Positions 22,094-34,929 are shown, counted from the stretch's first letter. The stretch: 64,000 nucleotides of DNA from Fulvia fulva (GCF_020509005.1 NC_063021.1:2418001-2482000), one strand, 5' to 3'. Notes: generated from the letters alone by a model not told the origin. Numbers and translations are program-made.

Positions 22094-23904
22094 CTATATA
22101 TCTACCTTACGCTTATGCCCCTTCTTCACCTTGCCTACCCGCTTACGGATATATATATTAAGGATCTTTTCTACCTCGTATATATACGTAGATACTACTA
22201 CTATATCGGCTACTATATTAGCCTCGGTAGTGTTAGGTTCGATAGTTATCGGTAGTAGCGGCACTAGATACTACCCTTTAAGTAGTAGGAAATCGGGATG
22301 GTCGGCTCGTTATAGTAGTAAGGTATAGAAGCAGTTATTAAGTCCTACTAGAGCGTCTAATAGTTTTAGTCGATAAGAGAGTCTAGCCGGTATAACTTCC
22401 GTAATCTAGTAAGGGCCGGTATATCTCCTATCTAGCTTCTTAGATAGTCGAGTCGTACGGATGTTCTTAGTACTAAGATATACCTAATTACCTACCTTAT
22501 AGTCTAGAGGAATGCTTCGGTAGCGGTTTGCTACTTCTACTTAGAGAGCTTATAACATTCGTATATTCTCTTAAAGGTGCTTATAAAGCTCGTAAATTCG
22601 ACGTATAAAGGTTTCCGCTAATCGCGTATCTAGTCGCTAGAGAGTGGTCAGTCCTCCTTCCTTTCTAGCGTTCAGGTCAACTCGCTCTATAAACTTAGGG
22701 TTATAGCCTTAGGTAGCGTAGAACGGCGACATACTAGTAGTCTTAGATAGGTGATTATTGATCGCGAACTAAGTAAGGCATAGCTATTCTACCTAGTTAT
22801 CCTATGCCTTATTAGTAAATATACGAAGATACTATTCTATCGCCTAGTTAGTACGTTCTGACTGTCTATTAGTTTCTAGGTAATACGAAGAACTTAGCTT
22901 ACGATTTGTACGGAGCATCTTATAGAGTTTCTTCTCGAAGGTAGCAACCTACTACTTACTACGGTCTAATATAATAGTATTAGGAAACCCGCGCCGACAG
23001 AAAATATGTTTAAGGAAAAGCCTTGCCGTATTCTATACTATTATAGCGCTAATAGGGATCAGCTCGACTTCCTTAGTAAGCCTATTAGTAACGGTTATAA
23101 TGTTGTTATAGACTATACCGTTAAGAGTACTATCTAGGAGTCCGATAACGAAGTCGACTATAATGTGTTTCTAAGGCCGATCTAGAACGGGAAGTAGCTA
23201 TAATAATCCTAGTGGCTAGGAGTATAGAGATTTTGTTATATAGTAGGTACGGCAATTCGCGGTGTATCTACGTACGGATCTCGCTAATCTAGGCTAATAG
23301 AATTCACGTACTACGAGTTTATAAGTACGAGCTCGTCCTAGATAGCCTACTACTAGAGCGTTATAGTTTATCTTAATTATCCTAGTCTATAAGGCTTAGT
23401 CATTTAGTACCTATAAGCTCTAGCCGTCGTATTGATTTCGAATATATAGTAGGTCGCTATCTACTTTATAGTGTGCTAGGTAAATCTTCGCTCTCTATAG
23501 TAGTGTAGGAGTACGGTCTTTCTATAGGTCCTTAATTACGGTCTTAAGCTCGTTATCGGTTACGTACGCCGTCGATATTCGATACTCGAGTTCGGCTTCC
23601 CGCTAACTTTTACGCGTCGCCGGTTACTTAGTAGGCGTATCTCGTTCTATAGGTATAAACTCTTTAGCTTTAGGGTTTAGCTATACTAGTTCCTCTTCTT
23701 CCGGCGTATCTTCTACTATTACCTATAGTAAGGCGATCTTAAGGAATCGCTTAGGAGGTAGTAATGTCTAATACTAATACTAGTTCCGAGGGTCGTCTAC
23801 CCCTTACGGAAGGTCCTAGCTACGTCTCGTTAGGCTGTCTAGCTTTATACCTTAAAGTCCTAGACGGTATATTATCTTAAAGTTGAACTGTTATAAGAAC
23901 TTAG
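22094..23904 (-). pseudogene. gypsy-B copy 1: integrase and chromodomain region
   Basis: This is the reverse complement of about 42,100-43,930 in copy 2. It holds the integrase zinc-binding and catalytic core regions, the GDIVYLSTKNI-like segment and the start of the chromodomain, all broken by TAG/TAA. Left edge: LINE-A duplication (22,094-22,109). Right edge: CTTAG duplication of gypsy-A (23,900-23,904). Confidence 0.8.
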
Positions 23905-24424
23905 TGTCAGGGCGAGAGCCTAGCCTATAAGATATAAGGGTGAAAGCGAGAATGTAGGTGCGAAGTGTAGATATAAAAGGGTATAGTATGATTGCTACAT
24001 AAAACAAAAGACGAAGGAAGTAAGAGAGGCCTAGGGAAGGCCAGATATTTATACGCGACCCTCGCGAGTACGTGTCCCCGCATTAACAGGGCTAACCCGT
24101 ACGAAGCCGCGCTTAGTAGCTTTGCTCAAAACCTTATTCTAACCTACCCTACGTTCCGAGTCTTCTACGTGCTTCTTCTAGGGTCCAGCGTAGTCGCGGG
24201 TGCTCGCGGGAGTGCCGTGAGTTACATAGTTACGAGCCGAAGTGAATCTGTTAAGGTTTGGTAGAGGGGTGAATTTGGAGGGCTAGGTCCCGTAGTAAAT
24301 ATTACGGGGTATATAATTCTTAGCGCTTATATACTAAGCTAGACTGTCACTTCTTAACGACTTCTGAGCACTCTAAGGCTCTTCTGTCCCTACCTTCTAT
24401 ACTCTCTATAGGGAGACTATAACA
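23905..24424 (-). repeat. gypsy-A 3' LTR
   Basis: A 520-bp LTR that begins TGTCAGGG and ends TATAACA (RIP form of TATGACA) on the plus strand. It pairs with 29,676-30,195. Confidence 0.93.
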
Positions 24425-24427
24425 GTA

Positions 24428-24434
24428 GCCCCCC
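24428..24434 (-). other. gypsy-A polypurine tract
   Basis: On the minus strand a run of seven G followed by CTAC precedes the 3' LTR directly. This is the position and composition of the primer for plus-strand DNA synthesis. Confidence 0.7.
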
Positions 24435-24439
24435 CGAAC

Positions 24440-27400
24440 AAAGCTAAGTTCCTACGAAGCCGTAGTAGTTCTATATATCGAGGATGTTCAGCTTTAGTAC
24501 TAGGCCTAGGCCTAATGTCATAGTCGATACACTATTAGTAAGCCCCGTCGAAGAGCTTAGATTCGAAGAGCCTGCCGATGTTGACTTCTAGGCCGTCTAC
24601 GCGGGCGTAGTATTCTTCGATTGCTTAACGATTAAAGATAATATATTAGATAGGTTCCTATAAGGTATCCTACTTAGGGCAACCTTACTATTCGACTTTA
24701 TACTTAATCGGCGGTAGTCCTTTAACGTCGTTAGGCTCTACGCGGATTCCCCGGATCTTGCGGACGGCATAGTCGTTAGAAGGTAGGTTAATAGGCTCGT
24801 CGACTTCTACTTCATCGGGAGGACCTAGTATGTCTTAGTTTTGGTTCGGGAATAGGTCCTTAGCCGACGGCCGAAGGCGTACGGGATAGAAGACGTCGTG
24901 GATCTTTATGTTCGTAGGAAGAGCTAGACGGTAGGCGTGTGAACTAATACGCTCGGTGATCTCAAAAGGACCTAGGTTCTTCTAGTTCAGCTTCTTAGAG
25001 GGGCGGTCTATCTTAATGTTCTTAGAGTTAAGGTAGACTATATCGCCTACTTAGTAGTCGGGAGCTAGCTAGCGACGACGATTGGCTTAATCCTCGTAGA
25101 TTGCTTATACGTACACTATCTCGTCGTGAACTTCTTTATAGATCTATAAGAGTATAGTAGCGAACTCGTCTACTACTTGCTCGTTTGCGTCTTCGGTAGG
25201 CGGGAGAGGTTCTTCTAGTTCTATGCCTATACGAGGGTAGTAACCTCTCGTAGTATAGAAGGGAGAGTAGCTAGTAGTCTCCGAGTCCTAGTTACGAGTA
25301 GCGAACTCTACCGTAGGGATATACTAAGGCCAATCCTTCTAGTAGTAGTCGACGAAGTAACGAAGGACCTACTCGAGGATAGCGTTCGTAATTTCGGTCT
25401 AGCCGTCGGTCTGTGGCTAAAAACTAGTCGAGAGGTTATACTTAATGCCTAGGATAGCATATAGACGCTTCTAGAAGTACGAGATGAACTAGGTGCCTCT
25501 GTTAGAGGTGATACTATCCGGGAGGCCTTGAAAGCGCCAGACGAATTCGTAGAACAAGCGAGTAGTCTCCTTTACGGTTATACTCTAGTACGGGATTATG
25601 TACCGGTCCTTAGAGTAACGGTCCACGATTACTAGAAGGGCCTTTGCTTTCACGCCGCTAAAGGTCTTGCCGTAAGGAAGATCGGTAATAAAGTCTATAG
25701 TGATGTACTTCTACGGACGATTAGGAGCCGGAAGAGGGTATAAGAGACCGTAGGGACGGTAGCGGTTAGCTTTAGCTCTTCGGTAAGTAGCGTAGTTTAG
25801 TACGTAGCGGCGGACGTCCTTCTAGGAATGCGGCCACTAGTAATACCTAGCGAGGAGCTTATAGGTCTTAGCTACGCCTAGGTAACCCCTAGAGGCGGAG
25901 TCGTGGATGATTTAAAGAATCTCAGCTCGGATATTAGAGCCTTCGGGCTGCGGTACGTAAAGCTTCTTACGGAAGTAGACGACACCTCCCTAGAGCTCGT
26001 ACTCGGATAGCGAGAAGCCCGGGAATGTCCTCGCGCTAGATTTAAGGGCCTGAACTAACTCTTAGGCGTCTATATCGGCATCGTACGCTGTTCGTACTCG
26101 TGCTATAATGCCTTCGGGCTGCTCCTTATTATCAAACCCCTTAAAGTCTGATTCGGATGAGCCGTCGGTCGTTACTAAGCCCTCTTCATCGTCGTTTAAG
26201 TCCTTAGCGTCCGAGGCGTATTCTTTAGGCTCGGATTTATCGTTACTCTCGTTAAGGTAGGCAGGAGCGAGCACGAGAGTAGCAAAGGAAGCGGCGAGCG
26301 TAGGCTAGCCGTTCGATAGGTACTCTCGAAGCTCGGAAGAGAGGTTATACTCTTTGATGACTTGTTGCCCTACGATTTGCCGGCCTCCTCTTCGATCAAC
26401 TAGAGAGTCACTAGGGCGGCGGGTAAGGGCGTCGGCTATCGAGTTAGCCTTACTAGGCGTGTACGAGATCACGAAGTTAAACCGGGAGAGGAACTCGCTC
26501 TAGCGGGCCTAGCGACGATTGAGTAGCTTGCTCTTTATAAAGTAGACGAGGTTCTTATAGTCGGAGCTTACTTAGACGGGCATAGTAGAGCCTTCGAGCT
26601 CGGGGCGCCACTCTTCGAAAGCTTTGACAATAGCGAGAAGCTCCTTGTCGTAGATCTCGTAGTTATACTCCGTAGCGGTCATCTTCTTAGAGAGGAAGGC
26701 GATAGGTAACTAGGGGGATTTAGGCGAGCGGCGTTATAGTAGGACACCGCCTACTACGCCGTCGGATACGTCGGTCTCTACACGGGTCTCTAGTTCGAAA
26801 TCGAAGTGCCGTAGAAGCGGGTTCTTAATAAACTTCGCTTTAAGTAAGTCAAAAGCCTCCTAGCATTCGTCGGTCTAGGCGAACTTCTCACCCTTACGCG
26901 TAAGCTTCGTTAAAGGGCGTACTACGCCCGAAAATGCGTAGATGAAGCGGCGGTAGAAGTTAGTAAAGCCTAGGAAACCCTAGACCTCTTTAACGTTCGT
27001 AGGAGTATCCTATTCGACGATAGCGTCGATCTTCTCTTAGTCTATCTTAATACCGTCTACGGTAATGATCAAACTAAGGAACTTGACTTCGGTCTTCTTA
27101 AACTCGTACTTGTCGATATCGAGCTATAAGCCGGCGTCTACGAGCTTCTAAAGGACCTTATAGACGTGCTCGCGGTGCTCCTCCTTAGTCTCGCTATAGA
27201 CTAGGATGTCGTCGATATAGGTAGTATAGAACTGATCGAGGAACTCCTAAAGGATGTCGTTAATGAAGTTCTAGAAGGTACTAGGCCCGTTATAAACGCC
27301 GAAGGGCATAACGAGCGACTCGAACAGCCCGTAGCGAGTACGGAAGGCTATGAGATACTCGTGTCCTTCTACTATTCGTAACTTGTTAAACGTAGCGATG

Positions 27401-28440
27401 ACATCGAGCTTAGTGAAGTACTTGGCCTTAGAGAGGCGCTCGAGCGTCTCCTAAATCAACGGTATTAGGTAGCGGTTCTTCTTTATAATAGCGTTTAAGC
27501 CTCGGTAGTCTACGTAGAAGCGTAGACTACCGCCGGGCTTCTTAACGAACATAACGGGACTACTAGCGCTAGAACGGCTCGCTCGAATAAACCCCTTCTT
27601 TAGGTTCTCTTCGAGGTATCTCTTAAGGACGATAAGCTCTTCTCGGGACATAGAATATAACGGTCCGAACGGTGTCTCTATACCTTCTTCTAGCTTAATC
27701 TTATAGTCGTAAGGGCGATGAGGAGGTAGCTCGTCTACGGCTTTAGTATCGAATACGTAGAGGATGTAGTGTGCCTAAGGAGGGACCTTCGTAGTAGGGT
27801 CGGTAGGTATACGCTTCTTGTCGAGCTTCTCGAGGGCGATGTCGATATCGCGGAGAGAGGCGGCGAAGACTTGAGCTTTAGGCTACTTAGTAGTAGTAGT
27901 AAAGGCAGCGGCGTTCACCTAGAAGATCTTAGTATACTCAGGACCGCGCTGAGGCGGCGGAGAAGGCGGAGGTGCCGGAGGAACTTCTAGAGGGAAGCTG
28001 ATAGTAAGGGAAGTCTAGTCGATAATAGGTCGGTGTCGTCTAAACTAGGGGAGGCCGAGGATAAACTTCTAATGCGGTAGGGACGTAAGGAAGCTAGTGA
28101 TCGACATACGCTTGCCTCCGAGGGTGATTAACGTATGTATAACATAAGTAATCTTACTAGTAGTAGTCTCCGTGCCGTTAAAGAGTTCAAGGGTACGAGG
28201 GTACTTTAGTTCCTAGGGTTCGAGGTTAAGAGAGGTCGCGAGTTTATAGTCTATAAAAGACTCGCCTAGTGCGCTAGTGTCTATAAGAGTGAGATTGGAA
28301 GAAGAGAGTTTCTTTAAGCCGATATTTATATTCGTGACGAACGGTTTATAAGCGTGGTCCTTGCCCGTCTCGTCGTATAGGTCTAGCTATACTGTATTGA
28401 TCCTCAACTTCTTTCCTCTCTTCACTTTCGGTAAACGTTA
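24440..28440 (-). pseudogene. gypsy-A pol: protease, RT, RNase H, integrase, chromodomain
   Basis: Reading on the minus strand, the order is as follows. Protease: LIDTSALGESF near 28,260-28,300. RT: the open piece 27,451-27,651 with the VDYRGLNAI block, and catalytic YIDD near 27,210. RNase H follows, then integrase with a zinc-binding region near 25,830. The catalytic Glu is in a TEITN context near 25,395, and a chromodomain lies near 24,600-24,720. The open piece 26,062-26,274 is an acidic linker between RNase H and integrase. Scattered TAG codons interrupt an otherwise continuous frame; one has replaced the Gln just before the catalytic Thr-Glu pair. This is the best preserved pol in the window. 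Confidence 0.88.
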
Positions 28441-29640
28441 TTCTTAGTCTTTATCGCGTCGATAAGGAAGACCTAGGCTTTTTCCTACTTAGCGGGAGTA
28501 GTAGGAGTAGGCTCGATAGCGCCGATAGCGCCGCGAACCGGGTTACGGGCGTTACGGGTAGCGAGCTACGGACAGTTAGCTACGATATAGCCTAGACCGC
28601 CGTAGTAGGTACAGAGTCCGGCCTAGCAACGGCGAAGCTTCTCTTCGGGAGTGAGCTTACCGTTAACGAGGCCCTAGACTCGAGGGATGGCGGTACTAGC
28701 GCTAAGATCTATAGCGTCACCTATAGAGACGGGAGGGAGAGCCGTAGGAGCGGCGGCGCCTAGTAGAGTAGCGAAGTGGCTTCCGGGACCACGAGGCTAA
28801 CGACCTTAAGAACGGGAAGCGAGGAGAGAGGCGGTGTGTTTTATGTTAGAGTCGAGGCGCTAGTAGGTCTCGACGAGCTTACGGAAGCTTATAGTACCGA
28901 CGTCCTTGTCCTCGAGGGCTCGAAGAAGCTCTACTAACAAACTACGGCGGAGAGTGCTCTTCTTAGTCTCTTCGTTATAGCCGGTGAACCCGATGTCGCG
29001 GTTAAAGGCCGCGAGGTACTCGGCGAAGCTCTTATTCTTCTAGAGGAGGTTGTAGATAGCGTTCTAGGCGGTGGCTCTACGGTCTAGATCACTAAAGGCA
29101 GCACGGAGGTCCTATATTAAGGTAAGGACGTCCGGACAGCCGATAGTCTACGTAGCGTTGTCGATATAGTGTTGTACCTAAGCCGCGGCGTCTCCCCGAA
29201 GGAGGGAGAAGACGTACGTAACTTTGTCCTTCTCTTACGGAAAGTGGTCGGCATTAGCTAATAGCTTGATAGTGAGCTGTGTCTCAAATGCCTTAAACTT
29301 GCTCTTGTTACCGTCGAACTCGTCTAGGTCGTTGACCTTCTTAAAGAAGTACTAGCGGCGGTTATCGTCGGCGTACGGGGCGAGGTTCTAGAAGGTATTT
29401 ATAATACCTTGAAGGTATATTGCTTAGTTGTTTACTTGCTCGACCTACTAGGCGGTCTCGCGGAAAGAGGAGACGGTGCGGTTGATAAGAGCGTAGGCGG
29501 TGTCGGGGTTAGCGTTTGCCTAGGCACCGAAGGTAGCGGCGTTCGAGAAGGGGATGTTAGTCCACTTACTAAAGTAGAATAGAGTGTCTTAGTTGTCGAG
29601 GTTAACACCTCTATCGGTAGCGTGGTCACCTATAAGGATG
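28440..29640 (-). pseudogene. gypsy-A gag (capsid and zinc knuckle)
   Basis: The minus-strand frame has a retrotransposon capsid-like region with an FETQLTIKL-type helix near 29,270-29,290, an AYNLLQ/YLAAFN region near 29,000-29,060, and a CTYCGGLGY-x4-C zinc knuckle near 28,570-28,625. TAG codons are few. Gag forms the particle in which the element RNA is copied. The open stretch at 29,432-29,629 in another frame is a shadow of this gene. Confidence 0.82.
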
Positions 29641-29675
29641 ACTCGAGTGGTCAACGGTTTGTTAGTCTTTTATAA

Positions 29676-30195
29676 TGTTAGGGCGAGAGCCTAGCCTATA
29701 AGATATAAGGGTGAAAGCGAGAATATAGGTGCGAAGTACAGATACAAAAGGGTATAGTAAAATTGCTACACAAAACAAAAGACGAAGGAAGCAAGAGAGG
29801 CCTAGGGAAGGCTAGATATTTATACGCGACCCTCGCGAGTACGTGTCCCCGTATCAACAGGGCTAACCCGTGCGAAGCCGCGCTTAGTAGCTTTGCTCAA
29901 AACCTTATTCTAACCTGCCCTACGTTCCGAGTCTTCCACGTGCTTCTTCTAGGGTCTAGCGTAGTCGCGGGTGCTCGCGGGAGTGCCGTGAGTCACATAG
30001 TTACGAGCCGAAGTGAATCTGTCAAGGTTTGGTAGAGGGGTGAATTTGGAGGGCTAGGTCCCGTAGTGAATATTACGGGGCATATAATTCTTAGCGCTCA
30101 CACACTAAGCTAGACTGTCACTTCTTAACGACTTCTAAGCACTCTGAGGCTCTTCTGTCCCCACCTTCTGTACTCTCTATAGGGAGACTATGACA
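29676..30195 (-). repeat. gypsy-A 5' LTR
   Basis: A 520-bp LTR at the upstream end of the minus-strand element. It begins TGTTAGGG and ends TATGACA on the plus strand. CTTAG follows at 30,196. Confidence 0.93.
29816..29824 (-). promoter_or_regulatory. Candidate TATA box in the gypsy-A LTR
   Basis: On the element's coding strand this reads TATAAATAT, preceded by CGCG. The same box occurs in the solo LTR at 4,714-4,722 and in the 3' LTR. It is the only strong TATA-like element I saw in the LTR in sense orientation. Confidence 0.5.
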
Positions 30196-31750
30196 CTTAG
30201 GCTAACGCGCTTGTCGCCGATTTAGCTACTTTGTCTTTATAAAGTATTCTAGGTTCTTATAGTCGGTGTAAATCTTAACTAGCTATAAGTCCTTATTATC
30301 TACCTCGTAGGCGAGCTCGGGTCTCTATTTCTTAAAAGCCTTAATAATAGCTAATAGTTCCTTGTTATAGATTTCATAATTACACTCCTATAGACTTAAC
30401 TTCTTCGAGTAGAAGGCTATAGGATGTAGTATACTATTCTCGTTATACTACGAAAGTACGCCGGCGTTCATAAAATCTAAAGAATCTGTCTCTACTACTA
30501 TTTCCCTACCTAGTACGTAATGTACGAGTATACCGGCTTTACTAAACGTAGCTTTCAAATTGTTAAAGGCTCGTTAGTAATCTAGTGACTATTAAATCCT
30601 TCTGTTCTTATAATTGCTTAGTCCGTCCGACTTAGTCAGGTTTATAAGAGGAGTAGCTATACGCGAAAATGCTTCGATAAACCGCCTATAGAAGTTAGTA
30701 AATCTAAGGAAGGCCTAGATATCCTTTAGGTTCTTAGGAGCTTCCTATGTCTAAATACATTCGAGTTTCTCGGGGTCTATCTCGATGTCGTTAGGGGTTA
30801 TAATTAGCCTAAGATACTTCACCTTCTATTAGTAGAATTCGCTTTTATCGATATCTACTATAAGTCCTATATCGCGTAGCTTAGTAAGAACCTTCCGCAC
30901 GTGTTTAATGTGCTCCTCTAAGGTGTTACTAAAGATAAGTACGTTATCTAGGTAGGCCGATACAAAGTCGTCTAGGTGTTCTTATAAGACCTTATTAATA
31001 TATAATTAGAACAATGCTAGTCCGTAATATAAGCCGAATGGCAACACTAGATACTCGTAGATGCCGTATCGTGTCGTAAACGCCGTTAACTACTCGTGCC
31101 CTTTAGCTATCCGTAACTTGTTAAAGGCTACTATAATGTCTAGCTTCGTAAAGTACTTCTTACCGTATATACGGTTAAGCGTCTCTTATATTAAGGGAAT
31201 CGGATACCGGTTCTTAATAGTGATCGTATTTAATCCTCTATAGTCGATATAAACACGTAGCCTACCTCTAGGCTTACGTACTACTAGTACTAGTATAGGA
31301 GACTAGCTCGTCTTTTGCCCTACTTTCCGTACCTTCCCTTTAGATATTTACTCGTCTAGCTATTTCTTGACTACCTCGTTCTCCTTCTTAGCTAGGCCGT
31401 AGGGCTTGCGGTATAGTAGCTCTTATAGACTATTAGGCTTAATGTAAATCTTATAATCTACGCTTAGTCGGTAAGGTAGGAGTCCTTTATAATCCTTAGC
31501 TAAGAAAGCGTCCGTAATATCGTAGTATATCGGCGGCAACTTCTCCTTCGGGTTGTGATTAAACTGCTTATTTAAGAATTGGTCTAGATTATTAGTAGCT
31601 ATTACACTTAGCTTAAGCTCTCCGCCGTCGCTCTTACGCCTAGTAGGCATGATATAGAAGTACTTAGCCCTAGGCCGGTGCGCGTATATCCCCTACGCGC
31701 GTTAAGAAACGCCCTAGTAGTCTACTTCTTTATCGTCTATATCTTCTAGG
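30196..31750 (-). pseudogene. gypsy-B copy 1: RT and RNase H
   Basis: This is the reverse complement of about 40,560-42,100 in copy 2. The first five bases are the CTTAG duplication. The RT catalytic box reads YLDN (complement of about 30,940-30,952) rather than YLDD, the same change seen in copy 2. The open piece 31,423-31,650 is a surviving fragment of the protease-RT linker. TAG/TAA codons are frequent. Confidence 0.82.
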
Positions 31751-34560
31751 TTATATAATAAGACGTTTAGCTCTGCCCCTCCTACTATAAAGCTCGCTAC
31801 TTCTCTAGTAAAGGGCTCTAGTCCGTACCGTACTAGTGCCTACTTCTTCTTCTCGCGGTAGTTTAGGGATTATACTATTATTAATGTCTTATTCTATAGA
31901 TAGTGACCAAAGTAGTAATCCGATCTGAATGCCACCTCGCCTATCTCCTAGAAGATATTTAGGTTATGCGCTACTAGCTACGGTAGGCTAAAGACGATGT
32001 CGTATTCGAGGTCGGTAACGTAGTATAACATTTACTCGTAATAATCGCCGATAACTACGTTTAGAAGGGCCGCGTATATAATCTGCCGCGTAGTAGCCGT
32101 TCTATCTCCTAGTATTAGTCGTCGGCTTTACGTCAAAGGGATCAGGGGTATTATATATTTGCGTGTAAGTTTCTAGTTAAGAAAGAGAGAGGTAGAAGTA
32201 GAATCTATAAGGCCTCGAGCCTTTCTATATTATATTATTACGGGTAACACTATATAAGGGTATATAGCTAGCTATTACTTATCTAGTACGTATACCGATA
32301 TCTTAAGCTCCTTACTATAGTCTATTACCGTCTCTTACATTCCGTGTCTCTTAATCTTATGCTCTTTCTGTCCTAGAAAGTTCGGGTGACCGCTATCTAC
32401 TACGCTTAGGTAGCGGTCGTACTATTTCCCTACTACGGATCGGCGGCTAGAGAACTAAGGTTTACGTTCGGATTCGGCGTAGTATTACGTAGACGCGGTA
32501 GGCGATAGTCGCTATCGTACCTATATATTAGGTATTTAGGGTTAGTCGATACGTAAGAACCTATACGGTAGCGATAGTACTTACCCTACTTTTTAAGGTC
32601 TTCGCGCTACTTACGGTTAAGCGTAGGTAGGTTCTATAGATATGTCGGTAGATCCTCCTTCTTCTTAGTACTAGCGTACTATAGTAGGCGCTATACTAAG
32701 GTACCTACTACACCGGTAGCGGTACTAGTAACTACGTTACCGTTATTCTAGTTATTCTAGCCGCTATTACCGTTCGAGTTACTATTACTACGGGGGCGCT
32801 CCTTCTACGGGTATAGTCGATCTGTCTCGTAGAAGCTCTCGTCTAGTACGGTATACTCCTCGATAACGTCTTATATACTATCTAGGCGGCGGTCGACTTC
32901 GCGGTCGCCGAAGGTCTTAATAAAGTACTTACGGTTTAGTTAGTTACGGAATAGTATAAGCTCGGTCTTATCGGTCTATAACATCTAAGCGCGTAACTTC
33001 GAGTAGTAGGTATAGAAGGCTATAAAGGTTTCGCCTTGTTTTTACTTATAGGTAGTAATATTAACTATAGCCTTAGTTCCTTTATTACGTATACTATATT
33101 AGCGTATTATCTAATCTAATAACTCTTCTCTAGTCTTAAACTCGTTAAAGGACTACTATCTAGGCATAGGGATCCTCGGCTTAATACTTCGCTAAGGATT
33201 ACCTTACGTCTACCTATATACGAAGCGTAGACTATCTGCCTTAGTACGGAAGGTTACTATAGTTAGCTTTAGGAGAACACTACTATACTAGCTATCGAAA
33301 TTAGGGTCGTTATCGTTCTTAAAGTGCTTAGGGTTAGGCATACCCTTACCGATCTCTATACCGCGAGTAAGGGTGCGGTCAATAGTAAAGAGACGTTCTA
33401 GAAGGTCAACTAGTAGTGTCTAGGTACGGGTATTACGTATTCTCGAGTCACGACTATTGTTATTAGGTCCTAGTCGCGGACGGTCGTTATTACGTCCTCG
33501 GCTATTATTACTACGGTCATCGTCGTCTCTATCGTCATTACTACTACCGCTACCTCTACTAGTAGCTTCGCGATACCTACGTAATAGCTACTCGAGTAAG
33601 GTCTCGCGTAGGCGGGAACGAGAGGGTCGGCGGCCTAAGCGGCCCCTACCTCCGTTCTATATAGTGTCTCCTACCTTAAGCCGAGCCTTTAGGTTATCGA
33701 CTTCTTGTTATAGGGCCTAGTTCTTCGCCTTAGCATCTTATGCCTTCTTCTTCTCCTTCTTATAGATCTCGCTAAACTGCTTATATAGGTTATTAGCTTC
33801 CTTATATTTCTTCTCTAGCTCTTATAACTTAGCTAGGTCGTAATCCTTCTTACTCTTAAGATCTGCTACTATTTTCTATATAACAAGCTCTTTACTTCGT
33901 AGAATCTTATAGATACGGTCGTATTCGGTATATAGCGTAGTGTACTAGGTGTTCTAGAGGTCGTTAGCTCGCTCTATTATATCGAGTTGTCTGCCCTTAG
34001 TAATCGCCGTATTAACTACTTATAGTACGAAGTCGTAGGTAGTCTTCGGGTGTTAGGATATAAGGGTCGTAAGGTTATCTAGGGTAATATTCTAATATTC
34101 AGATACGAGAATATGTTCTGCCTCGTCGAGTAATAGATATACCTCGTCTAGGTTACCGCCTAGGTTCTCTTTAAGCTTAAACTCGAACAGTTCTATAAAG
34201 TTAATCTTACTACCTTCTCCTCGCTCGAAGGCCTTCTAGTAAGCTTTATTAATCTCTTATTATAGCGCGATACCGGTGTCTACTATAACCCGCCGGTTAT
34301 CGTCCTATGTCTAACTCTAAGGAAAAGAGGAGAGGTCGGGGAAAAGAGATATACGCTATTTGCTTTTACCCTTAGGCTTAGGTAGCGGTAGTATACTACC
34401 GTTTGCTATTTATAAAGTTATGTTATCTAGGTTCGGGGGAGGCGTAACGGTGCCTATATCCTGACTATCTACGAGCGCGCGACTACCTACTAATAATGTC
34501 GCCGCGTTACGTTCTCTAGGTATCTACGCGCTATATACCTTACCGTAGTCTATATTCTAA
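31750..34560 (-). pseudogene. gypsy-B copy 1: gag and protease region
   Basis: This is the reverse complement of about 37,800-40,550 in copy 2. The gag of this family is unusually long. It has a Lys/Glu-rich coiled-coil stretch (about 33,730-33,960), an Arg/Ser-rich stretch (about 33,460-33,640) and a capsid-like region (about 32,850-33,250). The open run on the plus strand at 33,457-33,720 is a shadow of the Arg/Ser-rich stretch. Confidence 0.78.
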
Positions 34561-34659
34561 TACGACTCTACGCGTTCTCGAGTTTTACGGTTCTGTCTAT
34601 TCCTATTATTACGCGTCTCTAAACTAGATCCGCGATCTAGGTAGGGTAGTAGAACAAAC

Positions 34660-34843
34660 TATAAGGGCGCGCGTACTATAGGGTCCGAACGAGATAGTTG
34701 TTATTCTATAAAGCTACGAAAGAGGAGCGCGAGGCGCGGCGAAGTTATAAAGCAAAGCTAAGCCGCGCTAACCTAATACGGAAGGTCCGCGGTTTAGCCG
34801 GGCCGACGTAGCTATAGTAAGGGGTTACGGGCTACCCGTAATA
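34660..34843 (-). repeat. gypsy-B copy 1 5' LTR
   Basis: This 184-bp sequence is the same length as the two LTRs of copy 2 and corresponds to them in reverse complement. Its right edge abuts LINE-A copy 2 at 34,844. No duplication can be tested because the other LTR of this copy is missing. Confidence 0.85.
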
Positions 34844-34929
34844 TGCCTAGCTATATTAGGCAACTCCTAGGTAATAGTAGCCTAGGCTACGGTACTACCG
34901 GCGCCTACGGCTCTATAGGCGAAGATCTC

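Larger units (their letters stand above)
23905..30195 (-). mobile_element. gypsy-A: complete LTR retrotransposon with chromodomain
   Basis: This 6,291-bp element has two 520-bp LTRs and the 5-bp duplication CTTAG at 23,900-23,904 and 30,196-30,200. Coding is on the minus strand: gag, protease, RT, RNase H, integrase, chromodomain. The polypurine tract abuts the 3' LTR. It sits inside gypsy-B copy 1 and is much less RIP-altered than its host, so it is a late insertion. Its RT (YIDD) and integrase catalytic Glu are intact, but scattered TAG codons still break the frames. A solo LTR of the same family lies at 4,574-5,093. Confidence 0.95.
16552..34843 (-). mobile_element. gypsy-B copy 1, minus strand, carrying two nested insertions
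   Basis: Three pieces (16,552-17,131, 22,094-23,904 and 30,196-34,843) make up one gypsy element colinear in reverse with gypsy-B copy 2 at 37,500-44,829. It contains LINE-A copy 1 (duplication CTATATATCTACCTTA) and a complete gypsy-A (duplication CTTAG). The 5' LTR is present at 34,660-34,843. At the other end the sequence stops at the polypurine tract near 16,552 and the 3' LTR is missing. Without its insertions it is about 7.0 kb. It is heavily RIP-altered. Confidence 0.85.

Noticed and set aside
22019..22328. Overlapping Tyr/Ile-rich open runs at the end of LINE-A copy 1
   Set aside because: They cross the LINE tail and the target duplication into gypsy-B, so they cannot be a single ancestral gene.
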